Translations under genes and position numbers: made by a program
Notes under the pieces: model-generated
Database searches by the model: none
The model's input: only the letters and a program-made list of their open reading frames with translations
Told to the model about the DNA's origin: nothing
Assembly (NCBI RefSeq): GCF_020884795.1
Contig: NZ_BBZF01000018.1
Span: 1 to 64,000, forward strand
Direction of reading: 5' to 3'
Origin: Micromonospora okii
GTDB lineage: Bacteria; Actinomycetota; Actinomycetes; Mycobacteriales; Micromonosporaceae
DNA length: 64,000 nt
Shown: one piece after another, positions 27,977 to 37,403 of the stretch
Layout of the letters: each line of letters begins with the position of its first letter
Numbering within the stretch: the stretch's first letter is position 1

Positions 27977-28002
27977 GTTACGTTGCTGGTCCGGCTGGGT
28001 AC
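27977..28002 (+). promoter_or_regulatory. Candidate sigmaB/sigmaF-type promoter GTTACG-N14-GGGTAC
   Basis: The hexamers at 27977-27982 and 27997-28002, with a 14-bp spacer, match the general-stress sigma consensus of actinobacteria (GNNT-N14-16-GGGTAC/T). The site lies 64 bp before a gene encoding SpoIIE-phosphatase and RsbW-kinase domains, the regulators of exactly this sigma class. Autoregulation is inferred. Confidence 0.5.
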
Positions 28003-28065
28003 ATGGCGGGGCACGGCGGCAGCGATCATGCGGCTCGCCGGGGAGACGCCGGCGTGGGAGGACGC

Positions 28066-31000
28066 ATGAGCTCGACCCACGGAGGCGAAGGCGGGCGGGA
28101 GCCGTCCGCCCGATCCGTCGACGCGGCGTTTCCGCCGCTGCTCGCCGCCGCGTTCGCCGCCGGCGGCGAGATGGGGCAGCGGCTGAGTGGCTTCGACTGG
28201 GCGTCCAGCCCGCTCGGTCACCCGGACGGCTGGTCGCCCGCGCTCAGCCACGCCGTCGCCACGATGCTCTCGTCCCGGTCGCAGATAGCCATGTTCTGGG
28301 GCCCGGACGACCGCGCCTTCTACAACGACGCCTACCTGCCGACGATCGGGGCCAAGCACCCCCACGCCATCGGCGCGCCCGCCGCCGAGCACTGGGTGGA
28401 GACCTGGGACGTGGTCGGGCCGCTGCTGGAGGCCGTCCGCAGGACCGGCGAGCCGTACCGGGGCGAGAACCACCCGTTCGTGCTCGACCGGCACGGCTTC
28501 CTGGAGGACGTCTACTTCGACGTCTCCTACGACCCGATCCGGCAGGCCGACGGCGGCATCAACGGGGTGTTCTGCATCGTCAACGAGACCACCGGTCGGG
28601 TGCTCGCCGAGCGCCGGCTGCGCGCCCTGGCGGAGCTGGGCGGCGAGTTGGCCGAGGCGGACGACGTCGCCGGGCTGGGCCGGGCCACCGCCCGGGTGCT
28701 CGACCGGCACCGGGGGGACGTCCCGTTCAGCCTGGTCTACCTCAACGACGACGCCGGCAGGCTCACCCTCGCCGGGCACGGTGGCGGGCCCGGGACCGAG
28801 CCGTTCGGCAACGGGGGCGGGGCCGAGCCCCTCGCGGGCGCTGGCGCGCCCGGTAACGCGCCGGTCGAGCGGGGTGCCCTGCCGCCGCTCGGCGAGGCCG
28901 CCTGGGCGGTGGTGCGCCGGGTCGCCGAGGGCGGCCCCGCCGCCACGGTCGACGTGGCCGACCTCCTGCCCGATCCCCCCGACGGGGTCGCCGGGCAGGC
29001 GCTGGTGCTGCCGGTCACCGCGACCCGCGAGCCGGCGGGGGCGCTCGTGGTGGGGGTCTCCGCCCGGCTGCTGCTCACCGACGAGTACCGCACCTTCTTC
29101 GACCTGGTCGCCGCCCAGCTCAGCCGCGCCGTGGGCCGGCGGCGCGCGTACGAGCAGGAACGCGCCCGGGCCGCCGAACTGGCCGCGCTGGACCGGGCCA
29201 AGACGAACTTCTTCGCCAACGTCAGCCACGAGTTCCGCACGCCGCTGACCCTGATCCTCGGCCCGGTCGAGGAACTGCTCGCCGATCCGGCGCTGACGCC
29301 GGCGCAGATCGACCAGCTGACCATGGCGCACCGCAACGCGCTGCGCCTGCTCAAGCTGGTCAACACGGTGCTCGACTTCTCGCGGCTGGAGTCCGGGCGG
29401 CTGGCCGCCCACTACCAGCCCACCGACCTCGCCGACTACACCTCGCGGCTGGCCAGCACCTTCCGCTCGGCCACCCAGCAGGCCGGGCTGCGCCTGGTCG
29501 TGGACTGCCCACCGCTGCCCGCGCCGGTCTTCGTGGACCGCGACATGTGGGAGAAGATCGTCCTGAACCTGATCGCGAACGCGCTGAAGTTCACGTTCGA
29601 CGGCGAGGTCCGGGTCCGGATCCGCGCGGTGGACGGCGCGGCCCGGCTGGAGATCGCCGACACCGGCGTGGGGATCGCGCCGGAGGAGATGCCGCACGTC
29701 TTCGAACGGTTCCACCGGGTGCCGGGGGTACGCTCCCGGACCCACGAGGGCACCGGAATCGGGCTGGCGCTGGTCCGCGAGCTGGTGGAGATGCACGGCG
29801 GCCGGGCCGAGGTCGGCAGCCGCGTCGACGAGGGCACCACCTTCACCGTGACCGTTCCGTTCGGCTCCGCCCACCTGCCCGCCGACCGGGTCGCGTCCGG
29901 CGAGTCCGCCGCGCCGGCGGAGCCGGGGCAGGCGCGGCTGTTCGCCGCCGAGACGGCGCTGTGGACCGGCGCGCCGGCCGGCCCGGTGTCGGCCGCCCCC
30001 GCCAGGGTCGCCGCCGGGCGCATACTGCTCGCCGACGACAACGCCGACCTACGCGAGCACGTCGCTCGGCTGCTCTCCCCGACCTGGGAGGTGGTCGCGG
30101 CGCCGGACGGCGCCGAGGCGCTGCGCCTGGCCCTGGAGTCCCCGTTCGACCTGGTGCTCACCGACGTGATGATGCCCCGGCTGGACGGCTTCGGCCTGGT
30201 CAGGGCGCTGCGCGCGGACGCGCGCACCCGGCACGTGCCGATCGTGCTGCTCTCCGCCCGCGCCGGCTCGGCCGAGGCGGTCGCCGGCCTCACCGCCGGC
30301 GCGGACGACTACCTCACCAAGCCGTTCTCCAGCGAGGAGCTGATCGCCCGGGTCCGGGCGAACGTGGAGCTGAGCCAGCTCCGGGGGCAGATAATCCGCC
30401 GGCTGCGCGCGCTGGCCGACGCCGCCGTGGCGGTCAACACCGCCCGCACCACCGCCGAGGTGCTCCAGGTGGCCGCCCAGCACGCGCTCGGCCTCGCCGA
30501 GGCGGCCCGCGTGGTGGTCACCGCGACGGGGGCCCGCGCCGAGGCCGACGGCGGCGGGACGACCACCGTCGAACCGTCCGTCGTCCTCCCGCTGAACGGC
30601 AGCGCGGGCGAGCAGCTCGGCGAGCTGCGCCTGTGGGGCCGCGCCGAGGGCGCCGTCGACCCGGGTCACGCCGCGCTGACCCAGCTCGCCCGGCTGATCG
30701 GGGTGCGGCTGGAGAACGCCCAGCTCTACGAGACCGAGCACCGCATCGCCACCACCCTCCAGCACAGCTTCCTGCCCCGCAAGCTGCCCAAGCTCCCCGG
30801 CGCGGTGGTCGCCAGCCGGTACCTGCCGGGCAGCGCCGACGTCGAGGTCGGCGGCGACTGGTACGACGTCATCCGGCTCGACGAGGACGAACTGGTCCTG
30901 GTCATCGGCGACGTGGTCGGCAAGGGGGTCCGGGCCGCCGCCGCGATGGGCCAGCTCCGCAACGCGCTGCGGGCGTACGTGCTGGAGGGCTACGGGCCGG

Positions 31001-31815
31001 GCGCCTCGCTGACCCGGCTCAACCGGCTCGTCGGCTCCACCGAACAGGCTTCCTTCGCCACGGTCGTCTGTCTCTGGTTCTCCCCCCGCACCGGTAGGCT
31101 GCGCTACGCCAGCGCCGGCCATCCGTCCCCACTGCTGATCCGAGGAGACGACGTGGCCTTCCTGCACGACCGGGCGCTCGGGCCGCCGGTCGGCGCCATC
31201 CCGGCCGCCGCCTACCGGACGGTGGAGGACCAGTTGGCCCCCGGCACCCGGTTGCTGCTCTACACGGACGGCCTGATCGAGGACCGCGATCTCGACATCG
31301 ACGCGGCCCTCGACCGGCTGCGCGCGGACGCCGCCGGGCGCGGCGAGCACGTCGCCGACCTGATCGACGCCGTGGTGGAGCGGGTGGCCTCCCGGCCGCG
31401 CCGCGACGACGTGGCGGTCCTCGCGCTGGAGGCGACCGAGCCGAACCGGTTCGCGCTGCGGCTGCCGGCCGACCCGACCCGGCTCAGCGTGCTGCGCAAG
31501 CGGCTGGAGGACTTCCTCACCGCCCACCGGGTCGGCGAGACGGACCTGTTCGACCTCACCGTGGCGATCTCTGAGGCCGCCGCGAACGCCATCGAGCACC
31601 CGGTCGACCCGGCCGAGCCGACCATCGGCGTCGAGGTGACCATCGCCGACCGCACGGTGGTGGCCACCGTCCGGGACAGCGGGCGGTGGCGGGAGTCCAC
31701 CGGCGCGGGCTTCCGGGGGCGGGGGCTCTCCCTGATCCGGGCCCTCGGCGACCTGACGGTCAACCACACCGAGCAGGGCACGGAGCTGACGCTGCGCCGC
31801 CGGTTGCAGGACTGA
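28066..31815 (+). CDS. Multidomain sensor kinase/receiver/SpoIIE phosphatase/RsbW-type kinase
   Basis: This 1249-aa signalling fusion carries, in order: a PAS sensor (about 30-180); a GAF region (about 190-365); a HisKA dimerisation helix with phospho-acceptor H388 (NVSHEFRTPL); a HATPase_c domain (about 480-610, DTGVGIAPEEM, GTGIGLALV); a receiver domain with D700 (VLTDVMMPRLDG); and a second GAF-like region. A PP2C/SpoIIE phosphatase follows (GGDWYDV with D931, IGDVVGKG with D949), then a C-terminal RsbW/SpoIIAB-type ATPase (ISEAAANAIEHP with E1170 and N1174). It could integrate a phosphorelay with partner switching: the phosphatase activates and the kinase inactivates an anti-sigma antagonist. 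A STAS gene lies convergent just downstream. ATG 28066 has GGGAGG upstream. Confidence 0.93.
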   Translation: MSSTHGGEGGREPSARSVDAAFPPLLAAAFAAGGEMGQRLSGFDWASSPLGHPDGWSPALSHAVATMLSSRSQIAMFWGPDDRAFYNDAYLPTIGAKHPHAIGAPAAEHWVETWDVVGPLLEAVRRTGEPYRGENHPFVLDRHGFLEDVYFDVSYDPIRQADGGINGVFCIVNETTGRVLAERRLRALAELGGELAEADDVAGLGRATARVLDRHRGDVPFSLVYLNDDAGRLTLAGHGGGPGTEPFGNGGGAEPLAGAGAPGNAPVERGALPPLGEAAWAVVRRVAEGGPAATVDVADLLPDPPDGVAGQALVLPVTATREPAGALVVGVSARLLLTDEYRTFFDLVAAQLSRAVGRRRAYEQERARAAELAALDRAKTNFFANVSHEFRTPLTLILGPVEELLADPALTPAQIDQLTMAHRNALRLLKLVNTVLDFSRLESGRLAAHYQPTDLADYTSRLASTFRSATQQAGLRLVVDCPPLPAPVFVDRDMWEKIVLNLIANALKFTFDGEVRVRIRAVDGAARLEIADTGVGIAPEEMPHVFERFHRVPGVRSRTHEGTGIGLALVRELVEMHGGRAEVGSRVDEGTTFTVTVPFGSAHLPADRVASGESAAPAEPGQARLFAAETALWTGAPAGPVSAAPARVAAGRILLADDNADLREHVARLLSPTWEVVAAPDGAEALRLALESPFDLVLTDVMMPRLDGFGLVRALRADARTRHVPIVLLSARAGSAEAVAGLTAGADDYLTKPFSSEELIARVRANVELSQLRGQIIRRLRALADAAVAVNTARTTAEVLQVAAQHALGLAEAARVVVTATGARAEADGGGTTTVEPSVVLPLNGSAGEQLGELRLWGRAEGAVDPGHAALTQLARLIGVRLENAQLYETEHRIATTLQHSFLPRKLPKLPGAVVASRYLPGSADVEVGGDWYDVIRLDEDELVLVIGDVVGKGVRAAAAMGQLRNALRAYVLEGYGPGASLTRLNRLVGSTEQASFATVVCLWFSPRTGRLRYASAGHPSPLLIRGDDVAFLHDRALGPPVGAIPAAAYRTVEDQLAPGTRLLLYTDGLIEDRDLDIDAALDRLRADAAGRGEHVADLIDAVVERVASRPRRDDVAVLALEATEPNRFALRLPADPTRLSVLRKRLEDFLTAHRVGETDLFDLTVAISEAAANAIEHPVDPAEPTIGVEVTIADRTVVATVRDSGRWRESTGAGFRGRGLSLIRALGDLTVNHTEQGTELTLRRRLQD

Positions 31816-31818
31816 GCC

Positions 31819-31844
31819 GCGCGGCGGCCCACGGGCCGCCGCGC
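31819..31844. terminator. GC hairpin between convergent signalling genes
   Basis: gcgcggcggccc and gggccgccgcgc pair over 11-12 bp around a tiny loop. It sits 4 bp after the kinase-fusion stop and 63 bp beyond the end of the convergent STAS gene, and could terminate both transcripts. Confidence 0.6.
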
Positions 31845-31906
31845 GCCCGGCGTGCGGCGGGCTTTCCGTGTTCGGGCGGCCTCGGCGCTCGGGCGGAAGA
31901 GACCGC

Positions 31907-32221
31907 TCAGGCGGGGGAGACCCAGCCCTGGCCGGCCAGGCCGGAGATCTCCAGCACCCGGCGGACCTGCCGGGACGGCAGCACGGTCAGTGAGCCCGGA
32001 TACCGCTGGGAGAGCCGGACCACGGCGTGGATCGCCGCCGAGTCGAAGAAGGTGACCGCCCGCAGGTCGAGGGTGACCTGCCCGCCCGGCTCGCGCAGGA
32101 CCGTCTGGAGCATGGTGTCGGCGGTGGCCATGTCCACTTCGCCGGAGACCACCACGCGGACGTGGTCGCCGTCCGTCTCCGTCCGGGCGGAGAAGACGGG
32201 AGGTGCGCCCTCTTGATCCAC
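31907..32221 (-). CDS. STAS-domain anti-sigma factor antagonist
   Basis: The 104-aa protein is a single STAS domain: VRVVVSGEVDMATADTM, the strand VTLDLRAVTFFDSAAIHAVV with the candidate phosphorylatable serine in FFDSAAIH, and LTVLPSRQVRRVLEISGL. In partner switching, the unphosphorylated antagonist traps the anti-sigma kinase and frees the sigma factor. The convergent neighbour carries both the matching phosphatase and an RsbW-type kinase, which makes the two probable partners. GTG 32221 has no Shine-Dalgarno, but a CATCGT box lies about 6 nt before it, so the mRNA may be leaderless. Confidence 0.88.
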   Translation of the reverse strand: MDQEGAPPVFSARTETDGDHVRVVVSGEVDMATADTMLQTVLREPGGQVTLDLRAVTFFDSAAIHAVVRLSQRYPGSLTVLPSRQVRRVLEISGLAGQGWVSPA

Positions 32222-32338
32222 CCAGACACGATGGCACAGCCGCGGTGACGCGGCAACAACCGGTCGGCCAGGCGTGCGATGCGGGGGCGTCGCCGCCGGC
32301 CCCCTCGGGCGCGCAGGCGCCCCGCGTGGGGCCGGGGA

Positions 32339-32344
32339 TAGGCT
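32339..32344 (+). promoter_or_regulatory. -10 box TAGGCT of map
   Basis: TAGGCT ends 6 nt before the map ATG at 32351 and no Shine-Dalgarno lies between. Transcription is expected to begin on the ATG itself, making map leaderless. Confidence 0.5.
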
Positions 32345-32350
32345 TGCGGG

Positions 32351-33208
32351 ATGACCGTCCGCGCCCCGCTGACCCCCGGCACCGTCACCCCGATCCGGCC
32401 GGTGCCGGGTCACATCGTCCGACCCGAGTACGTCGGCAAGAAGGGCCCGCAGGAGTGGCGGGGCTCGCACGTGCAGACCCCGGAGACCATCGAGCGGATG
32501 CGGGTGGCCTGCCGGCTCGCCGCCCAGGCCACGCAGCTCGCGGGCGAGCACTGCAAGCCCGGGGTGACCACCGACGAGATCGACCGGGTGGTGCACGAGT
32601 TCCTCTGCGACCACGGGGCGTACCCGTCGACGCTGGGCTACAAGGGCTTCCCGAAGTCCTGCTGCACCAGCCTCAACGAGGTGATCTGCCACGGCATCCC
32701 GGACTCCACGGTGCTCCAGGACGGCGACATCGTCAACGTCGACGTCACCGCGTACATCGGTGGGGTGCACGGCGACACCGACGCGACGTTCTGCGTCGGC
32801 GAGGTCAGCGAGGAGGCCCGGCTGCTGGTCGAGCGGACCCACACGGCGATGATGCGGGGGATCAAGGCGGTCGCCCCCGGTCGGCAGATCAACGTGATCG
32901 GCCGGGTCATCGAGTCGTACGCGAAGCGGTTCGGCTACGGCGTGGTCCGCGACTTCACCGGCCACGGCATCGGGGAGTCCTTCCACAGCGGGCTCTACGT
33001 GCCGCACTACGACAGCCCCCGGCCCACCGATGTGATGGAGCCCGGGATGACGTTCACCATCGAGCCGATGATCACCCTCGGCACCCACCAGTACGACATG
33101 TGGGACGACGGCTGGACGGTCGTCACCAAGGACCGCAGGTGGACGGCCCAGTTCGAGCACACGATCCTCGTCACCGAGGACGGCCACGAGATCCTCACCC
33201 TGCCGTGA
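32351..33208 (+). CDS. map: Type I methionine aminopeptidase
   Basis: MetAP removes the N-terminal methionine of nascent proteins. The 285-aa protein has the pita-bread core with metal ligands in [18 protein letters not shown] (two Asp), TGHGIG (His), FTIEPM (Glu) and QFEHTIL (Glu). The N-terminal extension of about 40 residues, with [21 protein letters not shown], is typical of the longer actinobacterial MetAP (mycobacterial MapB-like), including a PxxP motif proposed for ribosome contact. It overlaps the next gene by 4 nt (GTGA). A leaderless start is likely. Confidence 0.96.
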   Translation: MTVRAPLTPGTVTPIRPVPGHIVRPEYVGKKGPQEWRGSHVQTPETIERMRVACRLAAQATQLAGEHCKPGVTTDEIDRVVHEFLCDHGAYPSTLGYKGFPKSCCTSLNEVICHGIPDSTVLQDGDIVNVDVTAYIGGVHGDTDATFCVGEVSEEARLLVERTHTAMMRGIKAVAPGRQINVIGRVIESYAKRFGYGVVRDFTGHGIGESFHSGLYVPHYDSPRPTDVMEPGMTFTIEPMITLGTHQYDMWDDGWTVVTKDRRWTAQFEHTILVTEDGHEILTLP

Positions 33209-33918
33209 CCGACACCCCGGCAGCGCTGCGCGAGAACCACCACGCGGACGTCACCGGCGGTTGGCTGCGGCCGGCCGTCTTCGGCGCGATGGACGGCCTG
33301 GTCACCAACATCGCCCTGATCGCGGGCGTCGGCGGCGGCGGGGTGTCGCCGCGCAGCGTCGTGCTCACCGGCGTCGCCGGCCTGGTCGCCGGGGCGATCT
33401 CGATGGGGCTCGGCGAGTACACCAGCGTCCGGTCGGCCAACGAGCAGGTGGCCGCCGAGGTGGCCAAGGAGCGCCGGGAGCTGGAGCGGCACCCGGAGGC
33501 GGAGGCCCGCGAGCTGGCCGACGCGTGGGTCGCCCGGGGCCTGCCGCGCGACCTCGCCACGCAGGTCGCCGACGCGGTCCGGCGCAACCCGGACGAGGCG
33601 CTGCGGGTGCACGTCCGCGAGGAGCTGGGCGTCGACCCGGACGACCAGCCGAGCCCGTGGACGGCGGCGATCTCGTCGTTCCTGTTCTTCTCCGTCGGCG
33701 CGCTGATCCCCCTGCTGACGTACCTGTTCGGCGCGACGAGCCTGTGGCTGGCCCTGGCCGTCGGCGGGCTCGGGCTCTTCGCGGCCGGGGCGATCGTGGC
33801 GCGGTTCACCCAGCGGCCCTGGTGGTCCGGGGGCCTGCGCCAGCTCGTCCTCGGTGCGGCGGCAGCCGCCGCCACGTACCTGATCGGCGCCCTCGTCGGC
33901 GTGCAGGGCGGCCTGTAG
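33205..33918 (+). CDS. VIT1/CCC1 family transporter
   Basis: The 237-aa membrane protein has the VIT signature [20 protein letters not shown] in the first helix and the second-helix region [20 protein letters not shown] with its metal-binding acidic residues. A cytoplasmic helical insert rich in Glu and Arg (about 75-135) follows, then three more membrane helices. Relatives export Fe(II) or Mn(II) from the cytosol, so metal detoxification is likely. The GTG start overlaps the map stop, so it is co-transcribed with map. It converges on the FtsX permease gene with a 21-bp gap. Confidence 0.9.
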   Translation: MTDTPAALRENHHADVTGGWLRPAVFGAMDGLVTNIALIAGVGGGGVSPRSVVLTGVAGLVAGAISMGLGEYTSVRSANEQVAAEVAKERRELERHPEAEARELADAWVARGLPRDLATQVADAVRRNPDEALRVHVREELGVDPDDQPSPWTAAISSFLFFSVGALIPLLTYLFGATSLWLALAVGGLGLFAAGAIVARFTQRPWWSGGLRQLVLGAAAAAATYLIGALVGVQGGL

Positions 33919-33939
33919 GAACGCCCGGCCCGAGCGCCG

Positions 33940-36645
33940 TCAGTCCAGGCGGCGCTCGACCGCCAGCCGGGACCGGGTGAACAGGCCCACGCCGAGCATC
34001 GCGACCAGCGGCACCACCACCAGCACGCCCAGCGTCGACCAGGGCGCCACCATCGGGTACGGCTCCACGATCGGCCAGGTCGTGGCGTACCGGCGGTTCG
34101 TCGCCGCCAGGACCACCAGCGCGGTGCCCAGCCCGACCACGATGCCCAGCGCCGAGCCGAGCACGGCGATCACCCCGGCCCGGCACAGCGAGAGCAGCCG
34201 GCGCATCCGGGGGCTGGCGCCGACGGCGCCGAGGGTGGACAGGTCCGCCCGCCCCTCGGCGGCGGCGAGGCCGGTGGCGACGGCCGCCGCGCCGACGGTG
34301 ATCAGGCCGGAGCCGAGGGCCAGCAGCACCAGGACGGGGGAGCGGCCGCCCCGGCCGGGCCCCCGCTCGACCTCCACGACGAACGGGCCGAGCCGCCGCA
34401 GCTCGGCGTCGAGCCGCTCCTGCTGGGCGACGGTCGGGGTCGCGGCGGTGGACAGCACGTAACCGGTCTGCTCCCCGGCGATCCCGACGCGGGCGGCGGC
34501 GGCGCGGGACAGCACCAGCCGCTCCCCGACGCCGCCGCGCAGCACGTGGCCGGGGACGGTGGCGGTCCTCGTCACCTCCTCGTCCGACATCATCGGGTTC
34601 CGGGTCGCCACGAGGGTGACCTGCCCGTCGAGGACGTACCGGGGATCGGTCACCACCACGCCGCCGCCGCGCAGCACCCGCCGGGCGGCGGCCACCTCCT
34701 CGGGCGCGGCGCCGGTGAGCGCGGCCACCGCGTCGCCGTCGTCGACCACGGCCCGCAGGGCGGTGCCGGAGGACTGCCACTCGCGGCCCAGCCCGGCGCA
34801 GCGCGGGTCGGCGCGGGCGCGCAGCCGGGTGGCCTCGTCGTGGGACGGCATCACCTTGTACGGGCAGGCCCGTCCGGGCGGCAGCTCGGCCCGGACCTCG
34901 CACCACTCCTCGGACCCGGCGGGCGGGGCGCAGACCGGGACGTCCACCCGCGCGGCGGTGCTCCCGGGCAGCGTGGCGGCTGCCGCTTCCGCGACCCGGG
35001 CCACCGGCGGCAGCTGCGCCGTGGAGCCGGCGACGACCATGACGTTGCCGTGCGGCAGGGCTGGCTGGTAGGCGGCGCGCTCCCGGGCGTCGTCGCTGGC
35101 CAGGTATCCGCCGAGGGCCACGCTGCCGGCCACCGCAGCCATCACCGCGGAGATCGCCGGGGCGGTGGAGGAGCGGTTGCGGCTGGCGTCGCGCAGCGCG
35201 ATCCGGGGGGCCAGCGGCAGCCACCGGCCGGCCCGGGCGAGCGCGCCGACCAGCGCCGGCGCGACCAGGACCAGCCCGATCTCGCCGAGGACCAGGCCGG
35301 CGAGGACCGCCGTCTGCTCGCCCCCCGCCGCGCCGAGGACGGCCACCACCGCCCCGCAGGCGGCCACCGCCACCCCGGCGACCGGCCAACGCCGCCGGAG
35401 CGGGGGCGGGGTGCGCCGCCCCGCCAGCCCGGCCACCACGTCCTGTCGAGCGGCGGCCCAGGCCGGCGCCAGGGCCGCGAGCACCCCGGCCAGCATCGCC
35501 ACCGCGGCGATCGCCGCCAGCGCGGCCGGGAACACGCGGTACGCCCCGAAGCGCGCCCCGAGGACGTACTCCTCCAGCAGGGGGCGGGCGGCGAACGCGG
35601 CGGCGACGCCCAGCGCCAGCCCGGCGACGGCCCCCGCGCCGCCCAGCACCACCCCGTCGGCCAGCACGACGCGGCGCAGGTGCGCGTCGTCGCCGCCGGC
35701 CGCCGCGACCAGGGCGAGGTCCCGGCGTCGGCGGCGCACCCCCACCGCGAACGCCGGCCCGACCAGGAGCACCACCTCGAGCAGCCCGAGGCCGCCGACC
35801 AGCACGGCGTTGCCGGCGTCCGCAGCGCTGACCGGGGCGTCCAGGGCGTCCTCCTCGACGCCGGGGCGGGGCGCCGGGGTGCGGGCGACCACCACGATCC
35901 CGTGCGCGTTGAGCCGCTCCGTCAGCCCCGGGTCGACCCCGTCCGGCAGGTCGACGAGCCAGCTCGCGTCCCGCGTCTCGGCGGGCGGGCGGCCCACCGG
36001 GGAGAGGGCCACCGCGGGGCGCAGGCTGTCGGCGAACTCCACCACCCCGACCACCCTCGGGTCGGCCGACCCGTCGGCCATGGGCACCCGGTCGCCGAGC
36101 CGCAGGTGCAGCAGGCGCAGCGCCGCGCGGTTCAGCGCGACCTCGGCGGGCCCGGACGGCGGCCGGCCGGCGAGCAGCCGCCCCTGCCCCCGCAGCACCG
36201 GGTCGGCGAGGTCGAGCACCCGCCCGTCGATCGTCTCGCGCCGGTTGCCGGCGCGGGCCTCGAACTCCACCCACCAGCGCACCTGGCCGAGCCGGGCCCC
36301 GGCCGGCAGCAGCGCGGTCAGTTCCCCGGCGGTGACCGGGCGGTTTCGCGGCACGACGCCGTCCCGGGAATGGACGCTGTCGCCCCAGGCGTCCTGCGCC
36401 AGCGGGCCCTCGGCCTGCCAGCGCAGCTCCGCGTCGGCGGTGCCCAGCCGCCGCTCCATCTGCTCGGCCCGGGTCAGGTCCGCCATGTCGTAGCTGACCG
36501 CGACGAACGTCAACCCGAGCACCGGCAGGGCGATCATGGCGAGCACCAGCGCGGTGCGTCCCCGGGCGCGCCGCGCCTCCCGCCGGGCGATGCGCAGCGC
36601 GGCCCGCCAGGAGCGCAGCGCGGCGACCAGCCGGCCGGGGCTCAC
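33940..36645 (-). CDS. FtsX-like ABC transporter permease
   Basis: This 901-aa MacB/FtsX-type permease has an N-terminal membrane helix after a basic stretch (RGRTALVLAMIALPVLGLTF) and a large extracytoplasmic region. A central block of three to four helices (about 275-500) is followed by a second extracytoplasmic region containing several cysteines (PVCAPPAGSEEWCEV). A C-terminal FtsX block (about 755-890) ends the protein. The duplicated FtsX layout matches actinobacterial permeases for antimicrobial or lipoprotein export. GTG 36645 overlaps the ATPase stop by 4 nt, which makes it the third gene of padR-ATPase-permease. The cargo is unknown. Confidence 0.9.
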   Translation of the reverse strand: MSPGRLVAALRSWRAALRIARREARRARGRTALVLAMIALPVLGLTFVAVSYDMADLTRAEQMERRLGTADAELRWQAEGPLAQDAWGDSVHSRDGVVPRNRPVTAGELTALLPAGARLGQVRWWVEFEARAGNRRETIDGRVLDLADPVLRGQGRLLAGRPPSGPAEVALNRAALRLLHLRLGDRVPMADGSADPRVVGVVEFADSLRPAVALSPVGRPPAETRDASWLVDLPDGVDPGLTERLNAHGIVVVARTPAPRPGVEEDALDAPVSAADAGNAVLVGGLGLLEVVLLVGPAFAVGVRRRRRDLALVAAAGGDDAHLRRVVLADGVVLGGAGAVAGLALGVAAAFAARPLLEEYVLGARFGAYRVFPAALAAIAAVAMLAGVLAALAPAWAAARQDVVAGLAGRRTPPPLRRRWPVAGVAVAACGAVVAVLGAAGGEQTAVLAGLVLGEIGLVLVAPALVGALARAGRWLPLAPRIALRDASRNRSSTAPAISAVMAAVAGSVALGGYLASDDARERAAYQPALPHGNVMVVAGSTAQLPPVARVAEAAAATLPGSTAARVDVPVCAPPAGSEEWCEVRAELPPGRACPYKVMPSHDEATRLRARADPRCAGLGREWQSSGTALRAVVDDGDAVAALTGAAPEEVAAARRVLRGGGVVVTDPRYVLDGQVTLVATRNPMMSDEEVTRTATVPGHVLRGGVGERLVLSRAAAARVGIAGEQTGYVLSTAATPTVAQQERLDAELRRLGPFVVEVERGPGRGGRSPVLVLLALGSGLITVGAAAVATGLAAAEGRADLSTLGAVGASPRMRRLLSLCRAGVIAVLGSALGIVVGLGTALVVLAATNRRYATTWPIVEPYPMVAPWSTLGVLVVVPLVAMLGVGLFTRSRLAVERRLD

Positions 36646-37403
36646 CGCCCGCTGCCGGCCAGGAGCTGCTCGACGCCGCCCAGCGGCGCCGTCGAGTCCA
36701 CCATGACGCCGTCGCGCAGGAACACCACCCGGTCCGCCCAGGCGGCGTGCCGCGACTCGTGGGTGACCAGGACCGCGGCGGCGCCCGCGTCGACCCGGCG
36801 GCGCAGCAGGCGCAGCACCGCCTCGCCGGTCTGCGAGTCCAGCGCGCCGGTCGGCTCGTCGGCGAGGACCAGCCGGCGCTGCCCGACCAGCGCCCGCGCG
36901 ATGGCCACCCGCTGCTGCTGCCCGCCGGACATCTGGTCCGGGAAGCGCTCGCCCAGCTCGGCGAGGCCCACCTCCACCAGCGCCGCCTGCGCGGCCCGCC
37001 GGGCGTGGCGCACGCCGAGGCCGTCTAGTTCGAGCGGGAGCGCGACGTTCTCGGCGGCGGTGAGGCTGCCCAGCAGGTTGAGGTTCTGGAAGACGTAGCC
37101 GATCCGGCGGCGGCGCAGCCGGGCCAGCGCGCGGCGGTCCAGCGCGCCGAGCGGCTGCCCCTCGACGCGGACCTCGCCGGCGGTCGGGGCGTCCAGCCCG
37201 CCGGCCAGGGCGAGCAGGGTGGACTTGCCGGAGCCGGAGGGCCCCATCACCGCGACCAGCTCGCCGGGGCCGACAGTGAGGGTGACCCCGCGCAGGGCGT
37301 GCACGGCCGCCTCGCCCTGGCCGTGGGTGCGGTGGACGTCGCGCAGGTCGAGCACGGCGTCCCCGGGGTGGGTCTGCTCGGCCGCGCCGCCCGCTCCGGT
37401 CAC
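36642..37403 (-). CDS. ABC transporter ATP-binding protein (LolD/MacB type)
   Basis: The 253-aa ATPase has Walker A MGPSGSGKST, Q-loop GYVFQNLNLLGSLTAAENV, signature MSGGQQQRVAIARAL and Walker B LVLADEPTGALDS. The H-loop LVTHESRHAAWADRV follows. The ADEPTGALD and FQ.NLL patterns place it in the LolD/MacB/FtsE group that pairs with FtsX-like permeases, and the following gene is one. GTG 37403 overlaps the padR TGA (GTGA). All three operon junctions are 4-nt overlaps, consistent with fixed stoichiometry and joint PadR control. Confidence 0.95.
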   Translation of the reverse strand: MTGAGGAAEQTHPGDAVLDLRDVHRTHGQGEAAVHALRGVTLTVGPGELVAVMGPSGSGKSTLLALAGGLDAPTAGEVRVEGQPLGALDRRALARLRRRRIGYVFQNLNLLGSLTAAENVALPLELDGLGVRHARRAAQAALVEVGLAELGERFPDQMSGGQQQRVAIARALVGQRRLVLADEPTGALDSQTGEAVLRLLRRRVDAGAAAVLVTHESRHAAWADRVVFLRDGVMVDSTAPLGGVEQLLAGSGR

